In this document: positions 1 to 6,814 of the stretch, one piece after another
Layout of the letters: every line of letters starts with the position of its first letter
Position numbering within the stretch: position 1 is the first letter of the stretch
Assembly (NCBI GenBank): GCA_044343155.1
Contig: JAVZSS010000014.1
Location: 1 to 15,162 of the forward strand
DNA: 15,162 nucleotides
DNA from: SpSt-28 sp044343155
Lineage (GTDB): Archaea; Aenigmatarchaeota; Aenigmatarchaeia; CG10238-14; SpSt-28
Direction: 5' to 3'
Program-made: the position numbers and the translations under genes
Notes under the pieces: model-generated
Database searches by the model: none
Told to the model about the DNA's origin: nothing
Seen by the model: only the letters and a program-made list of their open reading frames with translations

Positions 1-828
1 TTAATCCTCCATTATTTCTTTTGGTAAAAGCTTTTTAAATCTATCAATTATTTCTGAAGAAAGAGTCAAAGCTCTTTGTAAATAATTCCCATCAACTTCA
101 TTTACAACTTTATGATCTATATCTTTCCACAATCTATTCAACTCTTCCCATTTATTTAACCATTCTTCTTCTATTCTACCTTCTTCAATCATTTTCTTCA
201 AAAATTGTGAAATATCTTTTGGGTCTGGTTGTACTTTATAAATATACATTATAGCAGCTTGAATTATATCACTACCACAATATCTTAAATCAAAAATTGT
301 TCCTTTTAATGCATCTTTTATTCTTTCTAATCTAGTTTCAGAGGATTTAGCTTTTATTCTAATAGTTTCTTCGCTAGGAGGAATTAAACCCATTTCTAAC
401 ATTCTTTGAACTGGCTTAGCAAAACCAGTATCATAAATTATTAAACCATATTTTAAGTAATTAACAATTTCTGGAGAACCCAATCTAAGCCACTGCCAAA
501 AATCTGTTAGGTAAGTTGTTTGAATATGTAAATCTTTGTAAAAAGATGAAATTATTAAAATATCTTCTCTTACTTTTTCTATATCAAAACCAGTTTTTTT
601 AATTGTATCATCAAGAATTACTAAAACATCTGCATCAGAAGTTGGTTTGAAATCCCCTCTTGCAATAGAACCAAAAATTAGAACAGATTTAACTAATTCA
701 CTATATTTTTTTCTAATTTCATTCATGAAACTAACTGTTTTTTCTATAATTTCTTTTTTTCTTTTTTCTTTTTCATCAATTTCCACAATTTTTACTTCCT
801 TTAATTCTTTTTCTAACTCTTCAATCAT
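1..828 (-). CDS. Nucleotidyltransferase (MNT/pol-beta superfamily) with helical C-terminal half
   Basis: This is a 275-aa protein. A pol-beta-type nucleotidyltransferase signature is visible: GSIARG at residues 53-58, then SDAD with the metal-binding pair D65 and D67, followed by the hydrophobic strand VLVIL. Such domains transfer a nucleotide to protein, RNA or small molecules; the acceptor here is unknown. The region after about residue 140 is helical and could be a HEPN-like or substrate-binding domain, but I see no clear HEPN R-x4-6-H motif. The start was set at the ATG at 828 rather than a TTG at 849, because the ATG has a TATA-like box 20-31 bases upstream and the TTG adds only seven residues. 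It lies 36 bases downstream of the TIM-barrel gene on the same strand, so it may be the last gene of that operon or have its own promoter. It is too short and lacks the layout for the archaeal CCA-adding enzyme. Confidence 0.8.
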   Translation of the reverse strand: MIEELEKELKEVKIVEIDEKEKRKKEIIEKTVSFMNEIRKKYSELVKSVLIFGSIARGDFKPTSDADVLVILDDTIKKTGFDIEKVREDILIISSFYKDLHIQTTYLTDFWQWLRLGSPEIVNYLKYGLIIYDTGFAKPVQRMLEMGLIPPSEETIRIKAKSSETRLERIKDALKGTIFDLRYCGSDIIQAAIMYIYKVQPDPKDISQFLKKMIEEGRIEEEWLNKWEELNRLWKDIDHKVVNEVDGNYLQRALTLSSEIIDRFKKLLPKEIMED

Positions 829-864
829 TAAAAAATTAGTAAAACACAAATAAATATTACTATA

Positions 865-2763
865 TTACTTCAATTCTTCTTTCTTCCATTCTTCTGGTCT
901 TTTACCTTTTTCTATAGCCTTTTTACCTAAAAATGTATGAGATTCTTCAGGAACTCTTAAAGTTCCTCTCAATGGATCAAAAAAATGTTCTTTAACAATA
1001 GCTAATTGCCTTTCATAAGACAAAATTTCACTACTACTTATACCATAAAATTCAAGTGGCAATTCTTCTGGCTTTACTTCTTTTTCTAAATATTCAACAA
1101 CTATCCTTAAGGCTGCAGCAGATTGTCCTATATATTGAGCTGGAACTTGGCCTCCCCTAGCCCCACCCCTTTCAAACACTAAAATACCTAAATTATTTTT
1201 CCCAAATCCTATTTTTCTTAATTCATATGCATACTTGTATATCCAATATTGGGCTTCACTACCTATATCGATTGGTTCATGAGCCGGATGATAAGGTTTA
1301 GGAGAACCGACATGAAATACGACCAAATATTTTCCTGCATCAAAACCTTCTTTAGATACAAAAATCCTTAAATGCTCTATTTCTTTTAATGGATCCATAT
1401 TATTATGAAGATAGTGTTCTTGATCAAAAACTATACCCAAAACTGGTTCTTTGGATTCTTCCACATTTTCTTTTCTACAAATTTCTCTTGAAATTTCATC
1501 ACCACATTTAACCATTCTGAAAATATCAACAGCTCTAGCTAATCTATGAAGACCTTCTTCACCTGCTCTAGAAATTTCTGGATTTTCAAAAACTATTTTT
1601 ATTCCTAATTTATGTAGTTTGGAAAATGGTGTGAGATTGAGAAATGATTCTAATTTGCCATTAATATTTCCGGTTCTATTTAATGTTCTCTTAGCCTCAA
1701 TAATAAATTCTTCTTTATTTTTATTCATAAAATGACCTATAATATATCTTGAAGCTACCATGGCTACTATTTCATCAGGTAATCTTACCTCTCCTTTTTC
1801 TTTATCAAAAAACTTTATACCAAGTTCTTTCTCCACTTCTTCCCAACTTTTGTTTCCAAAATAATATCTCCAAAGTGGTTCTTTTGGAGAATTCCTAGCC
1901 TCATAAAGATATCTAGCTATTATTAAATACGCAATTTCTTCATAAGTTATAGCACCCTTTGTAAATCTAAGTGATGCAGCTTCTTCAAAAAACTTCCATG
2001 AGATTTCTTCCATTTTTTCTTCAATCTTTTTTTCTATCTCCTCCATACTACTTGCTCCTTCCGCTAGTTTTCTTATTCCTTCATCTCCCACTTCAGCTAT
2101 ATACCACTCTATTATCCTTCTTTTAATTTCCTTTATAGAAAAAAATGCAATACCAGTTTCTCTAGCTATTATAAAATATAAAAGATTAGAATTGAAAACC
2201 CATTTTTTGGTATTTAGTTTTGCTTCTTTAAGCTGAGGATCTTCTTCTTTTTCAAAAAATTGAATCCAATTAGGGTTACCATTTATATCAACTGTTATAT
2301 GACCTGCATATCTATATCTTTCTACTACCATGGAAATTGTTGGTAAGTTTGAAGCATGAAAAACTATATATTTTGGTAAATAATCTCTAATTTTCTTCCC
2401 ACTTTCTCTTGCTTTTCTTTCTAAAAACTCCTTCTCTTCAATAAAAAACTTGTAATATATTAGATCCAAATATTGATGTAATCTTCTATGACTTTGTTTC
2501 CACACTATTTCCAATGCACTCTCTAAGGCCATTCCTTCTCCAATTTCACCATGCATTCCCCAATCTATTTGTAAAGTATCCAACAACCTTGCTATATTTT
2601 TTATTACATCTGGCTCCTGAAATTCTGAAATACTTTCAAAATCTACTTGAACAAAATTAACACCATAAGTTGCTGTAGAACCTATTTTACTAGCCAAACC
2701 TAATAATTCTCCACTTCTTGCAATACTCCACCATCCACTTGAAACTCCAATAATATAGCTCAT
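865..2763 (-). CDS. Large endonuclease IV-like TIM-barrel metalloprotein with helical insertion
   Basis: This 632-aa protein has the ligand order of the AP endonuclease/xylose isomerase-like TIM-barrel superfamily. I see H71 (MHGE), H136 (FHAS), E393 (FENPE), D447 and H450 (FDQEH), H484 (FHVGS), H492/H495 (YHPAHEP) and E531 (FERGG). This closely follows the trinuclear zinc site of endonuclease IV, where ligands fall as H, H, E, D-x2-H, H, D-x-H, E. Endonuclease IV is under 300 aa; here about 245 residues, mostly charged and helical, are inserted between H136 and E393, and about 100 residues follow E531. Members of the superfamily are AP endonucleases or sugar isomerases/epimerases, so the actual reaction is open. 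The start codon ATG overlaps the stop of the 581-aa gene (ATGA), implying translational coupling and probably partnership of the two proteins. No signal peptide or membrane segment is seen, so it is probably cytoplasmic. Confidence 0.75.
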   Translation of the reverse strand: MSYIIGVSSGWWSIARSGELLGLASKIGSTATYGVNFVQVDFESISEFQEPDVIKNIARLLDTLQIDWGMHGEIGEGMALESALEIVWKQSHRRLHQYLDLIYYKFFIEEKEFLERKARESGKKIRDYLPKYIVFHASNLPTISMVVERYRYAGHITVDINGNPNWIQFFEKEEDPQLKEAKLNTKKWVFNSNLLYFIIARETGIAFFSIKEIKRRIIEWYIAEVGDEGIRKLAEGASSMEEIEKKIEEKMEEISWKFFEEAASLRFTKGAITYEEIAYLIIARYLYEARNSPKEPLWRYYFGNKSWEEVEKELGIKFFDKEKGEVRLPDEIVAMVASRYIIGHFMNKNKEEFIIEAKRTLNRTGNINGKLESFLNLTPFSKLHKLGIKIVFENPEISRAGEEGLHRLARAVDIFRMVKCGDEISREICRKENVEESKEPVLGIVFDQEHYLHNNMDPLKEIEHLRIFVSKEGFDAGKYLVVFHVGSPKPYHPAHEPIDIGSEAQYWIYKYAYELRKIGFGKNNLGILVFERGGARGGQVPAQYIGQSAAALRIVVEYLEKEVKPEELPLEFYGISSSEILSYERQLAIVKEHFFDPLRGTLRVPEESHTFLGKKAIEKGKRPEEWKKEELK

Positions 2764-4505
2764 ATCAACGATACACCTCTAGCTCCAGGAACACCAAAAG
2801 CAAGATTGAAATAATTTCTTACTTCTCCAAAAACAATCCCAGCTTGCTTTAAGTAATATTTTGTTAGTCTATCTGAAATAATAAATTCATATGGTCCTCT
2901 TGCCCTTATAAAAACAGCGTTTATTCCAAAATACTCTCCTATTTTTGAAAATATTTCTAAAATATGATCTAGAAAACTTTTACTTTCTTTTGGCTTTTCT
3001 TCTTTTACTTCTTTATATTCCCCATATATTTCTCCAAACTCCATTTTCAACATATTTTCCACGCTTTCCCATTTTCCTTTCTCTAATCCAAATTCTCCCA
3101 TTAAGCTACCTATTTCATACTCAAATGTTTTTTCTTTAGCAATTATTTCCAAGATATGCCCTAATATTATATTTTGTGTCTTAACATATGTTCTTATTCT
3201 TACTGTTAGATCTTCAACTTGAAAACCGTTAGGCAAAACCAAAACTGTTCTTTCCATAGGGAGCTCTATAAAAACAAAATATGGACTAAATGGCCAAAGA
3301 ATGCCTTCAGTTCCAACTGCGGGCCCAGAAATATACCTACTCAATAATCTTTTTCTAGCCTCAAACAAATCTTCTGCAGTCAACTTAATATTATATTCTT
3401 TTTCTATTTCATTTTTAATTTTTCTAACAACATTGTCTATAGATGGTTCTATAGGTAATGCGTCTATTTTTTCATTTGGTCTTATTTTCCCTTTTTTAAT
3501 CAACTCTTCTATTTCCGAATTAGTAAAGCCAGCTTCTTGGGGAGAAACCTTAGGTGCTCTCTCGTAACTTGCTTTCCATTTTTCAGCTGGAGAAAAAGGC
3601 TTCCATGACCAAAGAGTCATAGTATCTATAGAAAATGCTTGCGCATCAGGTCTTAAAATAGTTTTAAGAAGTGCTGCTCTTCCACCAGATGAAGAAAGAA
3701 CATCATTAATTAATTTATATCTTGCGATAATTGGTTTAAGAGAATTTTTATATTCTTCAATAGATCTTCTCCTTGCTTCAACCAATTCTTTTATTCTTTT
3801 ATATCTTTCAACAACATTTTCTTCAAACATTTTTTTCCATTCGAGAAAAAGCTTATTTTTCGTTGCTAAAACAACTTTTTCAGCATAAGAAACATCTAAC
3901 TTTATTTCTTCAGGCGATTTTTCTTCACCCAACTTCATAAAATCTGAAATTATTGTTGGCCACCTAGATGTAATAGATCTTAAAGCAATAGGAGTATTTG
4001 GTAAATCAGTATAAACATCAACTTCATCTACGAATATAGATCTTAATGTTTGTTCAACAGATCTTTTCTCATTAATCAATTTTTTCCTTTTTTCTTCATC
4101 CTTTTCTTTCTCTAACTCCTTTTCTATTTTTTTGATTTTCTCAAAATATTCCACATATTGTTTATACTTTCTAAGATCGTGTAGTAAAAGTTCTAAATCA
4201 GAATAAGCTTCAGAAATACTCATTAAACCAGCTTTGATTTGTTGCATTATTTGCTCTTTTTCTTTTAAAACTAATTCATAATACCCTTTATTTACAGGAG
4301 AAATAAAAATGCTTTCTTCAACTTTAACTGTTTGAAAGCCCCACTTTCCTAATTGAAAAGATATTCCATAATAAGCACCTGTACAACCTCCCATTTGAGA
4401 AGTAAAATCTAAGGTTATATCTTGATCTAAAGGATTAGAATTTATACCTTCTCCAGGTTTTAAATCTCTTCCTAGGGGAGGTGGTCCTTCAGGATATTTT
4501 ACCAT
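2760..4505 (-). CDS. Unknown 581-aa protein with coiled-coil segments
   Basis: I do not recognise the family. The N-terminus (residues 1-25) is rich in Gly and Pro. Residues 35-60 hold a Gly/aromatic stretch (QMGGCTGAYYG, then QLGKWGF). Residues about 75-155 and 205-270 are long charged helices likely to form coiled coils. Between them lies a segment with LPNTPIALRS and SRWPTI. The middle has SSSGGRAALLKTILRPDAQAF (about 271-291) followed by aromatic WSWKPFSP. A hydrophobic-strand region around 400-440 includes GILWPFSPYFVFIELP. The C-terminus ends in a Gly/Pro-rich tail (GVPGARG). No signal peptide or convincing membrane helix is present. The ATGA junction with the endonuclease IV-like gene suggests a structural or regulatory partner of that enzyme. 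An AT-rich TATA-like box at 4527-4538, 22-33 bases upstream, supports an additional leaderless promoter. It could be a scaffold protein; this is inference. Confidence 0.7.
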   Translation of the reverse strand: MVKYPEGPPPLGRDLKPGEGINSNPLDQDITLDFTSQMGGCTGAYYGISFQLGKWGFQTVKVEESIFISPVNKGYYELVLKEKEQIMQQIKAGLMSISEAYSDLELLLHDLRKYKQYVEYFEKIKKIEKELEKEKDEEKRKKLINEKRSVEQTLRSIFVDEVDVYTDLPNTPIALRSITSRWPTIISDFMKLGEEKSPEEIKLDVSYAEKVVLATKNKLFLEWKKMFEENVVERYKRIKELVEARRRSIEEYKNSLKPIIARYKLINDVLSSSGGRAALLKTILRPDAQAFSIDTMTLWSWKPFSPAEKWKASYERAPKVSPQEAGFTNSEIEELIKKGKIRPNEKIDALPIEPSIDNVVRKIKNEIEKEYNIKLTAEDLFEARKRLLSRYISGPAVGTEGILWPFSPYFVFIELPMERTVLVLPNGFQVEDLTVRIRTYVKTQNIILGHILEIIAKEKTFEYEIGSLMGEFGLEKGKWESVENMLKMEFGEIYGEYKEVKEEKPKESKSFLDHILEIFSKIGEYFGINAVFIRARGPYEFIISDRLTKYYLKQAGIVFGEVRNYFNLAFGVPGARGVSLI

Positions 4506-4526
4506 AATATTCTTTAAATTTTTATC

Positions 4527-4688
4527 TTAATATTTTAACAAAAATATTCCTAAACCTATTAAAAAAATTCCAATTATAGTTGTAAGTCTTACCATTCCTT
4601 CTGGTTGATATTTGTCTAAGAAAGGAAAACCAATTATAAGCCAAAGCCCAGTTAATAAAAAACCAAAACCAAGTATTTTGTTAAGCAT
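4527..4688 (-). CDS. Small two-helix membrane protein (53 aa)
   Basis: This short gene encodes 53 residues beginning MLNKILGFGFLLTG and ending in a hydrophobic segment followed by LLKY. Two hydrophobic stretches (about residues 5-24 and 35-50) are separated by a polar turn with FLDKYQPEG, giving a hairpin-like membrane protein. It has a good Shine-Dalgarno-like AGGTGG a few bases before its ATG (bases 4693-4698 read on the minus strand). Its start overlaps the stop of the preceding small gene by one base (TAATG). Both signs make it a real gene rather than chance. The next gene, for the 581-aa protein, starts 21 bases downstream on the same strand. No family is recognised. A small membrane anchor for the downstream soluble proteins is a possible role, by inference from context only. 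Confidence 0.7.
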   Translation of the reverse strand: MLNKILGFGFLLTGLWLIIGFPFLDKYQPEGMVRLTTIIGIFLIGLGIFLLKY

Positions 4689-4840
4689 TAAACCACCTGA
4701 AAAGATAGCAAAAGCAATATAGTTCCAAAAAGTATTGAATAATAAAATATATTACTTTTTCTTGTAAATCCAGCAACAAAAAATAGAAATATGGCTAATG
4801 TAAAAAATAGAGAAAACAGAAAATTCTTTATTAGCAACAT
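4688..4840 (-). CDS. Small two-helix membrane protein (50 aa)
   Basis: This short gene encodes 50 residues: a hydrophobic stretch from about residue 4 to 24 (phenylalanine- and leucine-rich), a short polar positively charged loop (TRKSN), and a second hydrophobic stretch to the C-terminus ending SFQVV. This predicts a two-helix membrane hairpin. Its stop codon shares one base with the start of the 53-aa gene, so the two are probably translated together. A TATA-like box (bases 4860-4867) sits 20-27 bases upstream of the ATG, as expected for a leaderless transcript, making this the first gene of the leftward operon. I do not recognise a family. The similar size and topology of the pair suggest they could assemble with each other, though their sequences are not obviously related. 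Confidence 0.65.
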   Translation of the reverse strand: MLLIKNFLFSLFFTLAIFLFFVAGFTRKSNIFYYSILFGTILLLLSFQVV

Positions 4841-4867
4841 TTAATATATTGAACAAAAAATATTTAT
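4841..4867. promoter_or_regulatory. Overlapping divergent leaderless promoters
   Basis: Only 25 bases separate the divergent start codons at 4840 (minus) and 4866 (plus). The minus-strand TATA-like box ATAAATAT lies at 4860-4867, overlapping the first bases of the plus-strand start codon. The plus-strand TATA-like box TTAATATA lies at 4841-4848, abutting the minus-strand start. Each box is about 18-27 bases from the start it would serve, matching leaderless archaeal promoters. The geometry implies that transcription-factor binding for one direction could exclude the other. Confidence 0.55.
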
Positions 4868-5420
4868 GCCTATCTTCGCAAGAACAAAGTTAATAATACA
4901 TGAAGATTGCCTAGCAATAGCAGGAACTACTTCTCCATTTCCAGGAAAAAAATTCATAACTCTAGAATATACTGGACCAAATCCACAAATAGCTTACTAT
5001 CAAGCAAAAAAAATATTATCTTCTATAACTAAAATTCCAGAAAATGAAATAATAGAAAGGGACTTCAGTTGGGATAGAAGTGGAGAAGAAGAAAAATTTA
5101 GTGTTAATTTTGATATAATTAAAGATATGGATAGATTTTCTTTTATTCAAATAACAGTCTCAATAAGAGGCAGGATTAAACCTAGTAAAGAATTTGGAAA
5201 AGAAGGAAATTTGTCTATAACGATAGATGGTATTCTTAGAACCGAATACCCTCAAGATACATTATGGCAAAGAAGTTTAATATACGAAATTTTTAGAGCA
5301 TTTTATCATAAATTCATATATGAAGAAACTAGAAAAAAATATAGAGATGAATGTGTTTCTATAATGATGCAAATCTATAACGAATTAAAAGAATTTCTAA
5401 ACGTCTTACCAAAAAGATAA
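4866..5420 (+). CDS. Unknown protein, first of a tandem paralogous pair (184 aa)
   Basis: I do not recognise the family. The protein shares a distinctive set of motifs, in the same order, with the 164-aa protein encoded two bases downstream: EDCLA near residue 13, GPNP near 38, ERDF-x-WD near 64, then RTEYPQDT-xx-QRSL-x-Y near 123-138. A strand-rich middle section carries alternating hydrophobic residues, and the last 45 residues form a charged helix. There is no signal peptide or membrane segment. It begins a rightward run that includes its paralogue and an 88-aa coiled-coil protein, all closely spaced. The start follows a TATA-like box at 4841-4848. Gene duplication followed by divergence is the simplest explanation for the pair, which may form a heterodimer; that is inference. 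Confidence 0.7.
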   Translation: MPIFARTKLIIHEDCLAIAGTTSPFPGKKFITLEYTGPNPQIAYYQAKKILSSITKIPENEIIERDFSWDRSGEEEKFSVNFDIIKDMDRFSFIQITVSIRGRIKPSKEFGKEGNLSITIDGILRTEYPQDTLWQRSLIYEIFRAFYHKFIYEETRKKYRDECVSIMMQIYNELKEFLNVLPKR

Positions 5421-5422
5421 TT

Positions 5423-5917
5423 ATGGCATGGATTATAGAAGATGATTGTTTAGCTCCAGAAAGATATATTAAATTAACATATAGAGGTCCAAATCCATTT
5501 TCTGTATATCAATCTACTTTTGGAATTTGTAGAAAATACTTGGAAATAGATCCATCAGATTATTGGGAAAGAGATTTTAGATGGGATATATCTGAAGATC
5601 CCAGAAGTTTTTATGCAAGAATTATAATTCAAAAATCATTAGATAATAGAAGTAAAATATTTTTTGAAATCATAATGCAAGGTAAACAGCCTAAAGAAAT
5701 AAAGCAAGAAGGTGAAGTAGTTGTTTTGATTGGGGCAAAACTTATAACAGAATATAGACAAGATACACCATTTCAACAATCTTTATTTTATAAAACTTTA
5801 TTACAAATCTATAATTTCTTTTTCTATTTTAAAGTTAGAAGGAGATATCTAGAAATTTGTAAATATTTATGTGAAAAAATAAAACAAGCCTATAAAGAGC
5901 TTTTAAAAATAGAATAA
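5423..5917 (+). CDS. Unknown protein, second of a tandem paralogous pair (164 aa)
   Basis: This is the shorter paralogue of the preceding gene, starting two bases after its stop. Matching motifs are DDCLA (residues 7-11), RGPNP (about 21-25), ERDFRWD (about 48-54), and TEYRQDT-xx-QQSLFY (about 112-126), followed by an aromatic segment (FFFYF) and a charged helix (RRRYLEI onward). Compared with its neighbour it lacks about 15 residues around the Gly/Pro-rich insert after DCLA and at the C-terminus. The ATG lies in an AATT context with no clear ribosome-binding site, so translation may depend on reinitiation from the upstream gene. No family or function is recognised. Conservation of the polar Trp-Asp and Gln-Asp-Thr motifs between diverged copies suggests a shared binding or catalytic surface. 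Confidence 0.7.
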   Translation: MAWIIEDDCLAPERYIKLTYRGPNPFSVYQSTFGICRKYLEIDPSDYWERDFRWDISEDPRSFYARIIIQKSLDNRSKIFFEIIMQGKQPKEIKQEGEVVVLIGAKLITEYRQDTPFQQSLFYKTLLQIYNFFFYFKVRRRYLEICKYLCEKIKQAYKELLKIE

Positions 5918-5927
5918 ATATAAAACT

Positions 5928-6194
5928 ATGGGAATGTTTGATATTTTAAAAAAGAAAAAAAGTGAAAACTTGGAAAATATAAAAATCGAAGATATTAAGC
6001 CTCCTTCTTTAAACCTTCCCAAGCCTACTGAAAGCTTAGAAATACCAAAAGATAAAGAAAGCGAAAACGTAGAAGAAACAGAATTATTATTAAACAAAAT
6101 TAAAAGCTTACAACTTAGTTTTGAAATGTTAAATGAAAAAATAGATAGAATAGAAAAAATGATTAAAGAAATTTATGAATTGGCTAAAAAGTAG
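5928..6194 (+). CDS. Small coiled-coil protein (88 aa), possible adaptor
   Basis: The protein begins MGMFDILKKKK, an amphipathic start followed by lysines. It has a central disordered Pro/Ser/Glu-rich linker (about residues 20-48, with PPSLNLPKP) and ends in a heptad-patterned helix from about residue 50 to 88 (LLLNKIKSL, EMLNEKIDRIEKMI). The layout suggests an N-terminal peptide joined by a flexible linker to a coiled-coil oligomerisation segment. It starts 10 bases after the second paralogue and is likely co-transcribed with the pair. No family is recognised. Short coiled-coil proteins of this build often bridge partners in larger assemblies; this is inference from layout only. Confidence 0.65.
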   Translation: MGMFDILKKKKSENLENIKIEDIKPPSLNLPKPTESLEIPKDKESENVEETELLLNKIKSLQLSFEMLNEKIDRIEKMIKEIYELAKK

Positions 6195-6205
6195 AATTAA
6201 AGAAG

Positions 6206-6213
6206 TATTTAAA
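6206..6213 (+). promoter_or_regulatory. TATA-like box for the YIP1-like gene
   Basis: TATTTAAA lies 21-28 bases before the ATG at 6234, in the 39-base gap after the coiled-coil gene. This is the spacing expected of an archaeal TATA box driving a leaderless transcript, so the YIP1-like gene probably begins a new transcription unit. Confidence 0.5.
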
Positions 6214-6233
6214 GTAGTTAATCTAAAATTAAT

Positions 6234-6794
6234 ATGGCAATAGATATTAAAGTGTTAAAAGGACTTCTAATAGAGCCACACAAGTATTTAACAGTAGCGG
6301 AAAAAGAAAACATAGAAACGACAATAGTTGTAATGTGCTTGAATTGGATATTAATAACAATTGGAGCAAGTATTTTTCTAGAAAATTTTGCATATTCCCC
6401 TCTAGTTCTAGTAATGGGTATAATAACTCAACTAGTATTTAGCTTTTTCCTAAATGTAGCATTAATTTTAGTTGGAGGAAAAGGAAGTTTTAAAAATGTT
6501 CTCGATTCCCTAACATATCCATATTTTGGTTTCTCCTTCATATTCTTCCTACTTTCAATAATAAAAAGAACCGCTTCGCTGTTTATACCAATAATAGGAA
6601 TAGTAGTATTCCCTCTCTATTTAACAATAGGAATAGTGGGAAGCATTAGAATGTTAAAAGATACTTTCAAAACAGAAATATTAACAGTATGGGTAATTGG
6701 GAGTCTAACTATAACAGCCTTAGTGCTTTCAATTTATTTAATAGCGGCACTAAGCTATCCTTCTTTCCTAAAATCCCTTTTCTCCCTTTTTTAA
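6234..6794 (+). CDS. YIP1-family-like integral membrane protein
   Basis: This is a 186-aa polytopic membrane protein. About five hydrophobic segments are visible at residues 29-49, 56-80, 97-110, 115-137 and 148-172. A short soluble N-terminus (MAIDIKVLKGLLIEPHKYL) resembles the start of YIP1-family proteins, where a small cytoplasmic region precedes a five-helix domain. Eukaryotic Yip1 proteins act with Rab GTPases in vesicle traffic; the role of archaeal and bacterial relatives is not established. The gene has its own TATA-like box and is followed after 20 bases by the YchF-type GTPase. I would not read that adjacency as a functional link. The family call rests on topology and the N-terminal pattern, so an unrelated five-helix protein remains possible. 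Confidence 0.65.
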   Translation: MAIDIKVLKGLLIEPHKYLTVAEKENIETTIVVMCLNWILITIGASIFLENFAYSPLVLVMGIITQLVFSFFLNVALILVGGKGSFKNVLDSLTYPYFGFSFIFFLLSIIKRTASLFIPIIGIVVFPLYLTIGIVGSIRMLKDTFKTEILTVWVIGSLTITALVLSIYLIAALSYPSFLKSLFSLF

Positions 6795-6801
6795 TTTTTT
6801 T
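6787..6801 (+). terminator. Oligo-T tract after the YIP1-like gene
   Basis: Two runs of T (6787-6792 and 6795-6801) flank the stop codon at 6792-6794. Archaeal transcription commonly ends at such oligo-T tracts, so this may separate the transcript from the GTPase gene that starts at 6815. No hairpin is seen. Confidence 0.35.
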
Positions 6802-6814
6802 ATCTAATTATTGA

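Noticed and set aside
1..828. Nucleotidyltransferase as the CCA-adding enzyme, since the tRNA lacks CCA
   Set aside because: Archaeal CCA-adding enzymes are longer and their motif surroundings and C-terminal domains differ.
829..849. TTG start adding seven residues to the nucleotidyltransferase
   Set aside because: The ATG at 828 has a TATA-like box at leaderless spacing, and the extra residues show no domain pattern.
647..853. Open reading frame on the plus strand (68 aa)
   Set aside because: It lies opposite the nucleotidyltransferase and reads as low-complexity F/S/I-rich sequence, typical of the antisense of a Lys/Glu-rich gene.
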